NCBI RefSeq assembly: GCF_963360655.1
Contig: NZ_OY725712.1
Location: 868,001 to 932,000, forward strand
Source of the DNA: Collinsella aerofaciens
GTDB lineage: Bacteria > Actinomycetota > Coriobacteriia > Coriobacteriales > Coriobacteriaceae
DNA length: 64,000 nucleotides
Reading direction: 5' to 3'
Position 1 is the first letter of the stretch, and each line of letters opens with the position of its first letter. The notes under the pieces are model-generated. The model was given only the letters and a program-made list of their open reading frames with translations. It was not told where the DNA came from and did not search any database. Shown here in pieces: positions 51,229-58,818 of the stretch. The position numbers were made by a program, and so were the translations under genes.

Positions 51229-52236
51229 CTACTTGCCGTCGTCCTGCTGCAGACTGTCCTGTTCGCTGAGGCGCGCCTGCCTGCTGGCCATGCGTGCGGG
51301 CTTGTCGGGATCGGGAACGGCCGTGGGCATGGGCTCGTCGACATGACCACCCCACCAGCCGCCCACAAAGTTGAGCGTGTGGAACACATTGATCACGGCG
51401 CCGGGATCAACGTCGCACACCAGCTTGATAATGTCCTGACTCTCGTAGGTCGAGACAACGGTGTTCAGCAGGTACATCTTTTCGCGGCTATATCCGCCGA
51501 CGACCTCGGCGCAGCTAATGCCGTGCTGAAAATGGTTTACGTAGGCAGTCATGACCTCGTCTGCCTTACGCGTCGTGATCTGCAGCGTCACGCGATCGTA
51601 GCGACGATAGAAACTGTCGATGGTCTTGGTCGAAATAAACTGGAACACGATGGAATACGCCGCCTTGTCCCAGCCAAACATAAAGCCAAAGATCGCCAGG
51701 ATAAAGCAGTTGAAACCAAAGATGACGCCCCAGATGGTCTTGCCCGTGTGGTTGGAAACCCACAGCGCGATAAAGTCGGTGCCGCCGGTGGATGCGCCGG
51801 ATTTAAGTGCGATGGCAGCGCCCAGACCCGAGACCACGCCGCCAAAAATGATGAGCATGATCTTGTCGCCCAAAAATGGAGCGAAGTGAAAGACGTTGAG
51901 GAACAGCGACGAGAGCACGACCTGCATCATCGAGAAGATGACGAAGCGCTTGCTAATGCCGCTCCAGCATAGGAGCGCCACGGGGATGTTGAGCGCGAGC
52001 ATACCGAGCGAAATATCGATGTGAACGCCACCCAGCGAGGTAACGCGATCGAGCAGGACCGCAACGCCGGTAAGACCGCTCGGAAGCAGGTCGGCGGGCT
52101 GAATGAACGCCTGGATCAGGAATGTCTGGAGAACGGCGGAAATCGTGACCGCCACGGCAGTAATGGCGCGGCGGACGATGGTAAGGCGGCCGAGCACGAG
52201 CACGCGGTCCGTGAGCTGATCGATGGCGTTCGCCAC
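51229..52236 (-). CDS. YitT family membrane protein
   Basis: A 335-residue protein with five to six membrane helices in the first about 200 residues (AITAVAVTISAVLQTFLIQAF, IMLIIFGGVVSGLGAAIAL, GVIFGFNCFILAIFGFMFG), the family motif GASTGGTDFIALW, and a C-terminal DUF2179 domain (DRVTLQITTRKADEVMTAYV). The function of YitT proteins is not established. A hydrophilic tail of about 40 residues follows. Start GTG 52236 has AAAGGAG 6 nt upstream; ATG 52257 lacks one. Confidence 0.88.
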   Translation of the reverse strand: MANAIDQLTDRVLVLGRLTIVRRAITAVAVTISAVLQTFLIQAFIQPADLLPSGLTGVAVLLDRVTSLGGVHIDISLGMLALNIPVALLCWSGISKRFVIFSMMQVVLSSLFLNVFHFAPFLGDKIMLIIFGGVVSGLGAAIALKSGASTGGTDFIALWVSNHTGKTIWGVIFGFNCFILAIFGFMFGWDKAAYSIVFQFISTKTIDSFYRRYDRVTLQITTRKADEVMTAYVNHFQHGISCAEVVGGYSREKMYLLNTVVSTYESQDIIKLVCDVDPGAVINVFHTLNFVGGWWGGHVDEPMPTAVPDPDKPARMASRQARLSEQDSLQQDDGK

Positions 52237-52374
52237 GCGGGCTCCTTTCGAAGGCAAATCTGGTTGTGAGGCATGTCGGCGATTGTAGCACGGAGCATGC
52301 GGGGGCGCTTCAATTCACCCTCCCTCGACAACCAAAGCGGGACCAGCAACCCCACGACCAAAGGCCCAAATAAC

Positions 52375-52493
52375 AAGTGAGTAGACTTTACGCGACCTGC
52401 AGAGCACACCCAAAACCGCCACCCCTGTGACCTGCGGTTTTACTAGAGCAGATGCGCTTTGTGCTCGTCTTGCACCAAAAAGTCTACTCACTT
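52375..52493. repeat. 119-bp inverted-repeat element
   Basis: AAGTGAGTAGACTTT (52375-52389) is exactly reverse-complemented at 52479-52493. Inside, CAAAACCGC pairs with GCGGTTTT and GAGCACA with TGTGCTC. There is no open frame. It fills the centre of the 52237-52590 gap. Confidence 0.7.
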
Positions 52494-52590
52494 AGTCCGA
52501 ATCGAAGCCAAACGGATCCAAATAGATGACAAATTAAGCCAATCCGCAGCAAAAGACGCGTGAATCAGTGCTTCTCGCGGCGGATTGACG

Positions 52591-53220
52591 CTACAAAGCG
52601 GCCAAAATGTCGGTCAGATTATCGATAACGGCATCGGCTCGCGATTGATCGAGGTTGACACCCTCGTGCGGACGCAGCGCCAGGACGCGGGCGCCGGAGC
52701 GCTTACCAGCCTCGATGCCCAAAGGCGAATCCTCGATAACCAGGCACTCGGCAGGCTCCACCCCCAGTGCCTCCATGGCACGCAGGTAGATCTCGGGGTC
52801 GGGCTTAAACGCACTGCACTCGTGACCGCTGATGGTGTAGTCCAGCACGTCGGGGATACCGGCAATCTCCACCAGCTCGTCAATGAGCTCGCGATAGGAC
52901 GAGCTCGCGATGGCACACTTCACGCCACGCTCGTGCAGCTCGCGCATCACCGGCTCCGTCTGCTCGTTGAGCAGCTCGGCATACGGAACGGGGTGGTCCG
53001 GGCTGTAGACTTGCTTGTACTCCACGCGCAGACGCTCGCGCAGCTCAACATCGTCGGGCACCAGCGCCTCCCAAATGGCAGGCTCGTTAGACCCCGAAAG
53101 ATCGGGGATCTCGTCAAAATGGAACCCCTTCTCTTCCATAAACGCCACGCGACGACGGTTGTAGAACCACTCGGTATCGACCAGCACGCCGTCCATATCA
53201 AACAGCACTGCTTTGATCAT
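52591..53220 (-). CDS. HAD-IA family phosphatase / beta-phosphoglucomutase-like
   Basis: A 209-residue HAD hydrolase beginning MIKAVLFDMDGVLVDTEWF (motif I DMDGV), with motif II in CAIASSSYRELID, the Lys region KPDPEIYLRAMEALGV and motif III/IV in CLVIEDSPLGIEAG. The DGV/L-T-E cap type is shared by beta-phosphoglucomutase and sugar-phosphatases. Close to PTS 2 and SIS 3 on the same strand, it may dephosphorylate a sugar phosphate from that pathway, but this is inference. ATG 53220 has GGGAGGAG upstream; a longer frame through a repeat to 53352 was rejected. Confidence 0.85.
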   Translation of the reverse strand: MIKAVLFDMDGVLVDTEWFYNRRRVAFMEEKGFHFDEIPDLSGSNEPAIWEALVPDDVELRERLRVEYKQVYSPDHPVPYAELLNEQTEPVMRELHERGVKCAIASSSYRELIDELVEIAGIPDVLDYTISGHECSAFKPDPEIYLRAMEALGVEPAECLVIEDSPLGIEAGKRSGARVLALRPHEGVNLDQSRADAVIDNLTDILAAL

Positions 53221-53235
53221 ACGCATCTCCTCCCA

Positions 53236-53276
53236 CCTGCCAAAAAGGGACAGGTTTATTTTGGTAGGTTTTATCT
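53236..53276 (+). repeat. Dispersed CCTACCAAAAAGGGACAGG repeat, copy 3
   Basis: CTGCCAAAAAGGGACAGGTT followed by TATTTTGGTAGG and TTTTATCTG. A shortened copy of the unit at 41414 and 51101. Confidence 0.65.
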
Positions 53277-53317
53277 GAGGTTTTGTGGCGCGACGGATAC
53301 GCCCTCCCCAGAGCAAA

Positions 53318-53349
53318 AAAGGGGACGGGGCGCAAACCCCATCCCCTTT
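53318..53349 (-). terminator. Terminator of PTS 2 / SIS 3 operon
   Basis: AAAGGGGACGGGG (53318-53330) and CCCCATCCCCTTT (53337-53349) pair with one mismatch around CGCAAA; a T-run follows on the minus strand. Confidence 0.85.
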
Positions 53350-53380
53350 CAATCAACCCGTAAGGTTTACTTACTTGTGA

Positions 53381-54364
53381 TTAGTAGGAAAGCTTCCACA
53401 TGTAGCGACGCATGGTCAGCGGGTGCTGACGGGCCTCGGCGATCTGGTTGCCGTACTCGCGCATAACGGCGAGGTGCAGCAGCGGGTTGAAGTAGGTGAG
53501 GACGCTCGCGGGCACGGCGTCAGCCAGGCCGTAGTCCTTGGAGTCGATCAGAGCGACCTTGGCGCCCATGCGCTTAAGGAAGGTGAGGGCGCGGGCGTCC
53601 ATCGGACGGGTAGCACCGTCGGACATGAGGAAGACGTAGGGCTTACCCTCGGTGGAAACCTCGAACGGGCCGTGGAAGTACTCGCCGGTGTTGTAGGAAG
53701 CAGCGTCGATCCACTGCATCTCGGTGAACAGGAAGGCGGCGTTAGAATAAGCCATCTTCTCGGAGGCACCGGAGGCCATGAAGTAGATCATCTTGTCGTC
53801 CTTGAAGTCCTGAGCGAACTGCTTGGCCAGGCCCTTGGCGGAGTGAGCAGCGTTCTCGATCAGCTCGAAGATGTTGGTGAGGCCGGTGATCATGTCCTCG
53901 TAGTGATCATAGCCCTCGGTCTGCTGAAGGATCTCGAGAGCAAGAGCGATGGCGTAGGCGGGCTTCTCGGCCTTGGCAGCATAGTTGGCATGGAAGCCGT
54001 GAACGATGACGTGGTCGGCGTCGACGGTCAGAGCGGAGCCAGCCTTGTTGGTGAGGGAGACAACCGGGCAGTTGTGCTTCTTGGCGGTCTTGTTGGCCTC
54101 GACGGTCTCGGGCGTGGAGCCACCGAGGGAGCAGGTGATCACGAAGGTGTGCTCGTTGACCCAAGAAGGCGTGTCGTAGTTGAACTCGTTAGCGGTGAAG
54201 ATCTGAACGTTCAGCTTGTCCGTGTTGTTGGCCAGGAAGTACTTGGCGGGGTAAAGGTCGGACATGGAGGCACCGCAGCCGACGAAAGCGACGCTGTGGA
54301 TCTCGTGGTTGGACAGGACGTCAGCGACGATCTGCTTAGGGAGGTTAAGGTCGATCTCGTACAT
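53381..54364 (-). CDS. FrlB-like SIS-domain deglycase/isomerase (SIS 3)
   Basis: A 327-residue double-SIS protein (SVAFVGCGASMSDLYP, ITCSLGGSTPETVEA) with the catalytic-region motif NTGEYFHGPFEV and the C-terminal HPLTMRRYMWKLSY. Last gene of the IIAB-IIC-IID-SIS operon, after a 199-nt gap with two hairpins. It would act on the sugar-phosphate made by PTS 2. ATG 54364 is preferred (AAAGGA 9 nt before); longer starts are within the hairpin region. Confidence 0.86.
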   Translation of the reverse strand: MYEIDLNLPKQIVADVLSNHEIHSVAFVGCGASMSDLYPAKYFLANNTDKLNVQIFTANEFNYDTPSWVNEHTFVITCSLGGSTPETVEANKTAKKHNCPVVSLTNKAGSALTVDADHVIVHGFHANYAAKAEKPAYAIALALEILQQTEGYDHYEDMITGLTNIFELIENAAHSAKGLAKQFAQDFKDDKMIYFMASGASEKMAYSNAAFLFTEMQWIDAASYNTGEYFHGPFEVSTEGKPYVFLMSDGATRPMDARALTFLKRMGAKVALIDSKDYGLADAVPASVLTYFNPLLHLAVMREYGNQIAEARQHPLTMRRYMWKLSY

Positions 54365-54455
54365 CTGACACATTCCTTTCAATTTTTGCGGCGCCACATT
54401 GCCGGGCGCTCGCAGGGTTACCGTGGTTTGGGCCGAGTCGCCGGCCCGTTGAGGA

Positions 54456-54529
54456 TGCGACAAAGGGACTGTCCCATTGTCGCATTTTGGGGATGGAAGC
54501 CTGCCTGGGGTATGGGATGCCAGGCAGGC
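54456..54529 (-). repeat. Two strong hairpins between IID and SIS 3
   Basis: Hairpin 1: TGCGACAAAGGGAC (54456-54469) with GTCCCATTGTCGCA (54471-54484), one mismatch. Hairpin 2: GCCTGCCTGG (54499-54508) with CCAGGCAGGC (54520-54529), perfect. Neither has a T-run, so they are more likely processing or stability elements than terminators. Confidence 0.6.
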
Positions 54530-54563
54530 CCCCGGGGGAAAGCGGTTAGGCGCTTAGTCGCGA

Positions 54564-55397
54564 CTAAGCCAGGATGCCGACCGCGGAGAGGGCGATGCCG
54601 CCCACAATGGCGATCACGAGAAGCCAACCGGTGTTGACGTTCTTCTTGATGAGCCAGTACATAAGGCCGGTGAGGCCAAGGGAGATCATCTGGGGCATCA
54701 TGCTGTCCAGGATGTCCTGGATAACGACAGTGCCGTCAGCGAACTGCAGCGGGGTGGTGGCGCCGATGAGCGTGGCGATCATGCCGCCCACGGACATAAG
54801 ACCCACGATGCCGCAGACATACATGAGCTTCTCCATGAGGTCGCCGCCCTGAAGCTTGCTCAGGTACTCGTGGCCGCCCTGATAGCCCATCTTGGCTGCG
54901 AACCAAGTAATCAGCACGGAGGGGACGATGGAGATGAGAAGGGCCAGGATCGGGCCCATGATGGAGCCCTGCTGAGCCAGCTGAACGCCCAAGCCAAAGG
55001 CGATAACGCGGATGGTGCCCTGGAAGAAGGAGTCACCGATGCCGGAAAGCGGGCCCATAAGGGAGGTCTTGACCGCGTTAATCGAATCGGGGTTGAAGTT
55101 CTCGGGATCCTTGGCGTACTCCTCCTCCATGGAGGCGGCGAGGCCCAGGATGAAAGCGCTCGTCTGCGGGGTGCAGTTGTAGAACGCCATGTGACGGTGG
55201 TAAGCCTCTTTCTTAGCAGCAAGCTGCTTGGGGTCGGACTCGTCCGGATAGAGGCGATCGAGCGTGGGAACCATACCGTAGAGGAAGCCCATGTTCATCT
55301 GACGCTCGTAGTTCCAAGAGGCCTGGATGGCCCAGGAGCGCCAGAAGAACTGGCTGACCTTCTTGTTCAGGGACACGTCCTTGGTTGCGGTTGCCAT
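54564..55397 (-). CDS. Mannose-family PTS IID component (PTS 2)
   Basis: A 277-residue EIID starting MATATKDVSLNKK at ATG 55397, with AAGGAGG upstream. It has the family landmarks IQASWNYERQMNMGFLY, ILGLAASMEEEY and LMGPLSGIGDSFFQGTIR, and a C-terminal helix (WLLVIAIVGGIALSAVGIL). Follows IIC by 13 nt. It is about the same length as the PTS 1 IID but clearly divergent, so the two systems probably differ in substrate. Confidence 0.94.
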   Translation of the reverse strand: MATATKDVSLNKKVSQFFWRSWAIQASWNYERQMNMGFLYGMVPTLDRLYPDESDPKQLAAKKEAYHRHMAFYNCTPQTSAFILGLAASMEEEYAKDPENFNPDSINAVKTSLMGPLSGIGDSFFQGTIRVIAFGLGVQLAQQGSIMGPILALLISIVPSVLITWFAAKMGYQGGHEYLSKLQGGDLMEKLMYVCGIVGLMSVGGMIATLIGATTPLQFADGTVVIQDILDSMMPQMISLGLTGLMYWLIKKNVNTGWLLVIAIVGGIALSAVGILA

Positions 55398-55410
55398 AGT
55401 GTGTTCCTCC

Positions 55411-56205
55411 TTAGTCTTCGTCGTCTTCGAGCGGATCGTAGTCGGAATCGACACCGGCGGCTGCATGGGAACCGTTGAACTTGAAGCCCATGAAGACGAC
55501 AGCCAGGCACACACCGATCAGAGCGACCGCGATGACGGACAGGTTGAGGTAAGCGGCGAGCAGGAAACCGATGAACAGGAACGGAGTCATACCCTTCTTG
55601 ATCATCATGGTGAGCAGCAGGGCCAAGCCGTAGGCGGTCATGATCTTGGTCGAAACGTTAAGACCAGTGGACAGCCACTCGGGAACCATGTTGACGATGG
55701 CCTGAACCAGGTCGGTGCCAACAAAAACGGCGAGGAAGATCGGCAGGAAGTACATGACGGCGTACAGACCGGAGCCGGCGCAGATGTGCATACGGTAGGC
55801 GGTCTTGAACTTTCCGTTATCGATCGCGCTATCTGCCACATGGGTGAGGGCGGCGATGATGGAACGGAACACGATGCCGAGAAGCTGACCCAGGACGGCG
55901 ACCGGGATGGCGATCGTCATGGCGGTCTCGGCGGAAGCATCGGTCAGGCACGCAAAGGCAGCGGCCACGATGCCGCCCAGGACCATATCGGGCGGAACGG
56001 CGGCGCCGACCTGCACCAGGCCCATGGACACGAGCTCGACGGCGGCACCGACGGCAAGGCCGGTGGGCACATCGCCCAGCAGCAGACCGACGAGCGTAGC
56101 GCCAACGAGGGGCTGCTCGAAGTTAAGACGACCGAGCAGGCGGGAGTCCCACATGCAGAACACGCCGACGAGGCCGACGAGCACCGCACTGATGAACGTA
56201 TTCAT
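55411..56205 (-). CDS. Mannose-family PTS IIC component (PTS 2)
   Basis: A 264-residue polytopic EIIC. It begins MNTFISAVLVGLVGVFCMWD and carries the LGDVPTGLAVGAAVELVSMG and VGAAVPPDMVLGGIV region of the family. The acidic tail (DYDPLEDDED) is similar to that of PTS 1. GGAG lies before the ATG. It forms the sugar channel with IID and takes phosphate transfer from IIB. Confidence 0.94.
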   Translation of the reverse strand: MNTFISAVLVGLVGVFCMWDSRLLGRLNFEQPLVGATLVGLLLGDVPTGLAVGAAVELVSMGLVQVGAAVPPDMVLGGIVAAAFACLTDASAETAMTIAIPVAVLGQLLGIVFRSIIAALTHVADSAIDNGKFKTAYRMHICAGSGLYAVMYFLPIFLAVFVGTDLVQAIVNMVPEWLSTGLNVSTKIMTAYGLALLLTMMIKKGMTPFLFIGFLLAAYLNLSVIAVALIGVCLAVVFMGFKFNGSHAAAGVDSDYDPLEDDED

Positions 56206-56241
56206 ACCCTTCTCCTTTCAGTCAGGCAAAAGCCTGGTTGA

Positions 56242-57165
56242 TTACAGCTTGGCGTCGATGTCGACGCTCTGATACGTAGGGGTCTGCTGAACATAGAGCT
56301 TGATGCCCATGTCGAGCAGCTGATTGACGTCGGCCTTCTGGGTGGCGTCGAGAAAGACGGAGCTGTCCTTGCCGCCGACCTGATCGGCACCGTCGTGGTT
56401 GGCGGTGGCGCCCAGGTTGATGGCGTCGAGCTTGTAGCCCTGGCAGAACTGCAGCATCTCGGCAGTGTTGCCAAAGACGAACATGACGCGCTCGCCGAGG
56501 GTGTTGAGCTTGTCCATCTTGGCGAGGGCACGCTCGACGGTGAAGACGTTCAGGCGCACGCCCTGGGGCTTGGCCAGCTTGAGAGCGCCCTTCTTGATGT
56601 CATCGTTGGCGGCAGCGTTGTCGACGACGATGATGCGCTCGGCCTGAACCTTGGTGGTCCAGGTAAAGACGACCTGGCCGTGCAGCAGACGGTAGTCAAG
56701 ACGTGCGAGGACGATCTTGGCGGGACCGGAGCTGTGACGGGACGCCGTGGCCTTCTTGGCGGGGGCCGCGGCGGCCTCGACCGGTGCGTTGGGGTTGGTC
56801 AGACCGGTGCGGGCCTCGTTGATGAGGGCCGCGAGCTCGGCGCCCTTGACGGGGACGGGGCTCATAGCGAGCGTGAGCGCCAGCGGGATGTTGAAACCGC
56901 TGACAACCGTGAACTTCGTGCCGTTCTTGGAAAGCTCGACCATGCTGTTGTTGACCGAGCTGCCGAGCATATCGGTCAGCACATAGACGGTGTCGTCCGC
57001 GTTGAACGTGGCGATCATGGCGTCCACCTTGTTGGTGATGGGCTCCTTGTCGTCACGAGCAAGCGACACGACGTGGACGTTCGACACGTCGCCGAGAACC
57101 ATCTCGAGCGTGTCTTTGGCGCCTGCGGCCAGGCCGCCATGAGATGCGAGAATGATCTGATTCAT
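56242..57165 (-). CDS. Mannose-family PTS IIAB fusion (PTS 2)
   Basis: A 307-residue fusion. IIA: residues 1-120 with His9 (LASHGGLAAGAK). A Pro/Ala-rich linker at about 127-148 (APVEAAAAPAKKATASRH). IIB: residues 149-307 with His162 in LDYRLLHGQVVFTW and INLGATANHDG. First gene of the operon; the promoter -10 TATAAT (minus strand, 57197-57192) overlaps a GntR3-type motif. GGAGGAGG precedes the ATG. It receives phosphate from HPr. Confidence 0.95.
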   Translation of the reverse strand: MNQIILASHGGLAAGAKDTLEMVLGDVSNVHVVSLARDDKEPITNKVDAMIATFNADDTVYVLTDMLGSSVNNSMVELSKNGTKFTVVSGFNIPLALTLAMSPVPVKGAELAALINEARTGLTNPNAPVEAAAAPAKKATASRHSSGPAKIVLARLDYRLLHGQVVFTWTTKVQAERIIVVDNAAANDDIKKGALKLAKPQGVRLNVFTVERALAKMDKLNTLGERVMFVFGNTAEMLQFCQGYKLDAINLGATANHDGADQVGGKDSSVFLDATQKADVNQLLDMGIKLYVQQTPTYQSVDIDAKL

Positions 57166-57192
57166 CTTGCCTCCTCCTTTTCGTTATGGTCA

Positions 57193-57211
57193 TTATAACG
57201 TCTTATACGTT
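57193..57211. promoter_or_regulatory. Candidate GntR3 operator before PTS 2 operon
   Basis: TTATAACGTCTTATACGTT on the plus strand; minus core AAGACGTTATAA. It covers the likely -10 TATAAT of the PTS 2 operon. Same motif as at 51049 and 58469. Confidence 0.55.
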
Positions 57212-57347
57212 GCTTATATTGCTAATTAGTATAAAGACCGTTCGCGGGTGAAAATCGACCGTTGACGGGTTTAACGTACTTGAAACGTTGGGGCTGGGTA
57301 GGTCGGCGCTGGCTTGGCGGTGCCCGATCAAGCGCCCCACTCATCCC

Positions 57348-58430
57348 CTATCGCACGAAGTACCAGGGGCTTTCCTGCACGGTGGGCTCCAGCGCGATGC
57401 CGGTGCGCTCGCGGAACAGATCCATGTCCTGCGATTTCTCCGTCCACCACGCGTTGGGCTTAAAGGTCATGCTCTCAACGATATGGCCGACAAAGGCACT
57501 GTTGCGCAGCTTGGAGAAGTTAGTGTTCATGATCAGGATGGACGCGAGCACCAGCACGATGCCCAGGACCTTGATCGCGCCGGCGGGCTCGGCATAGATG
57601 CCAATACCGACCAGAACGGTCGCAACGGTTTCAAACGAAGCCACGACCGGCACCTTCGACGTCTCAAGATCCATCGAAAGGCCCTGCATATAGAAGATGT
57701 ACGCAAGAGCCGTCGGAATAAAGCCAAAGCCCGCGAACAGCAGAATGAGCTGCGGGGACATTGCCGCGGCCACATCGGACCACGGAGCCGAAAGCACTGC
57801 CATAAAGCATCCGCCAAAGACAAAGCCCCAAAACGTCACCGCCAGCGGATGCAGCGTCTTGGTAGCCATACGGCTAAACACAGCCAGTAGCGCACCGCAA
57901 AGCCCGGCGATCACACCCGACACGACGCCCCAAGCCGAGAAATGGAAACCGGACAGGTCGCCGCTCGTCACCGCGAGCACGCAACCCACAATGTTAAAGA
58001 CGATGGCGACGAGCTTGTTGGGGGTCACGTCCTCGCGATAAAGCACGCGGCCGAGCACGACGCCAAACACCGGCGAGGTGTAAAGCAGCACCGAGGCCGT
58101 GGACATGCCCACCTCGCCCATGCACTCGTAATAAAGCGTGTTAGCGGTAGCGAGGCCGATAATGCCAAGAAGCGCGCAGGGAACAAGCTCTTTAGGACTT
58201 GCCTTGAACAGTGCCATGGCACCCGAGGCTTTTCCCTCACGAGCACCTCCCTGGCAACCCATAAATGCCAAGACCGGAGCCATTAAGACAGCACCCGACA
58301 ACAGGCGAAAGGCCGCCATGCTCTGAGACGAAACACCCAGGGCCGATATTCCGTTAACAAAGATTCCGATGGTGCCCCACATAAGCGCGGCGATCAGCAC
58401 TAGCACATAGCCCAGATTGCTTTTCTTCAA
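57348..58430 (-). CDS. EamA/DMT family permease (second copy)
   Basis: A 360-residue protein with ten hydrophobic helices in two EamA repeats (from LGYVLVLIAALMWGTIGIFV; second from FSAWGVVSGVIAGLCGALLAV) and a hydrophilic C-terminal tail of about 70 residues. Because it shares a putative GntR3 operator with PTS 2, it might export the amine released by the SIS deglycase. This is inference. Start TTG 58430 has GAGGAGG 5 nt upstream; GTG 58466 lies inside the operator-leader and has no Shine-Dalgarno. Confidence 0.83.
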   Translation of the reverse strand: MKKSNLGYVLVLIAALMWGTIGIFVNGISALGVSSQSMAAFRLLSGAVLMAPVLAFMGCQGGAREGKASGAMALFKASPKELVPCALLGIIGLATANTLYYECMGEVGMSTASVLLYTSPVFGVVLGRVLYREDVTPNKLVAIVFNIVGCVLAVTSGDLSGFHFSAWGVVSGVIAGLCGALLAVFSRMATKTLHPLAVTFWGFVFGGCFMAVLSAPWSDVAAAMSPQLILLFAGFGFIPTALAYIFYMQGLSMDLETSKVPVVASFETVATVLVGIGIYAEPAGAIKVLGIVLVLASILIMNTNFSKLRNSAFVGHIVESMTFKPNAWWTEKSQDMDLFRERTGIALEPTVQESPWYFVR

Positions 58431-58468
58431 CGCAGCCTCCTCGGTATTGTTTCCAATATGTTTCACAC

Positions 58469-58491
58469 TACGTTATAGTCGTTATATACAT
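58469..58491. promoter_or_regulatory. Candidate GntR3 operator before second EamA gene
   Basis: CTACGTTATAG immediately followed by TCGTTATATACA; two ACGTTATA-like half sites head to tail. It is 40-60 nt before the TTG start. Same core as 51049 and 57193. Confidence 0.5.
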
Positions 58492-58554
58492 TTTTCAAGA
58501 CACAAATCGGCGAGCGGAAAAATCTGCTCCCCACATACTCATTGAGTAGTCATT

Positions 58555-58594
58555 GGGGACGCACTTAAATGACTGGTCATTCAAGTGCGTCCCC
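58555..58594. repeat. Imperfect palindrome beside repeat copy 2
   Basis: GGGGACGCACTTAAATGAC (58555-58573) pairs with GTCATTCAAGTGCGTCCCC (58576-58594), one mismatch. No T-run. Confidence 0.6.
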
Positions 58595-58652
58595 CAACGA
58601 CTAGGACTGTCCCCAACTGCCGGCAGAAAAGGAACGTTCCCAACGTCTAAGG
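58589..58652. repeat. AACGTCCCCAA / GTGCCGGC dispersed repeat, copy 2
   Basis: GTCCCCCAACGACTAGGACT, GTCCCCAACTGCCGGCAG, AAAAGGAACGTTCCCAACG matches the repeat at 50035-50114. Confidence 0.7.
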
Positions 58653-58678
58653 CGCCGCTGGTTGAGCATAAGTCAGCG

Positions 58679-58818
58679 AGCGGGCCGCATTTGAGGCAAG
58701 GTGACGTGAAACGAAAGGGCGCTGACCTTCTGGTCGCGCCCTTGAAGTTGAACGTCAGATTGTCCAAATGCGGACCGCTCAGCGTCGAGCCGTTACGCGG
58801 TTTGGTAAAACCGCGTAA
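58679..58818. ncRNA. Conserved structured RNA element, copy 2
   Basis: On the plus strand: P1 AGCGGGCCGCATTTGA (58679-58694) with TCCAAATGCGGACCGCT (58763-58779); P2 GACGT (58703-58707) with ACGTC (58752-58756); P3 AAGGGCGC-T-GACC (58715-58727), loop TTCT, GGTCGCGCCCTT (58732-58743). Joining segments GCAAGGT, GAAACGA, GAAGTTGA and AGATTG, the bulged T of P3 and the terminal ACGCGG hairpin equal those of copy 1. It follows the SIS 4 stop directly. Confidence 0.7.
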
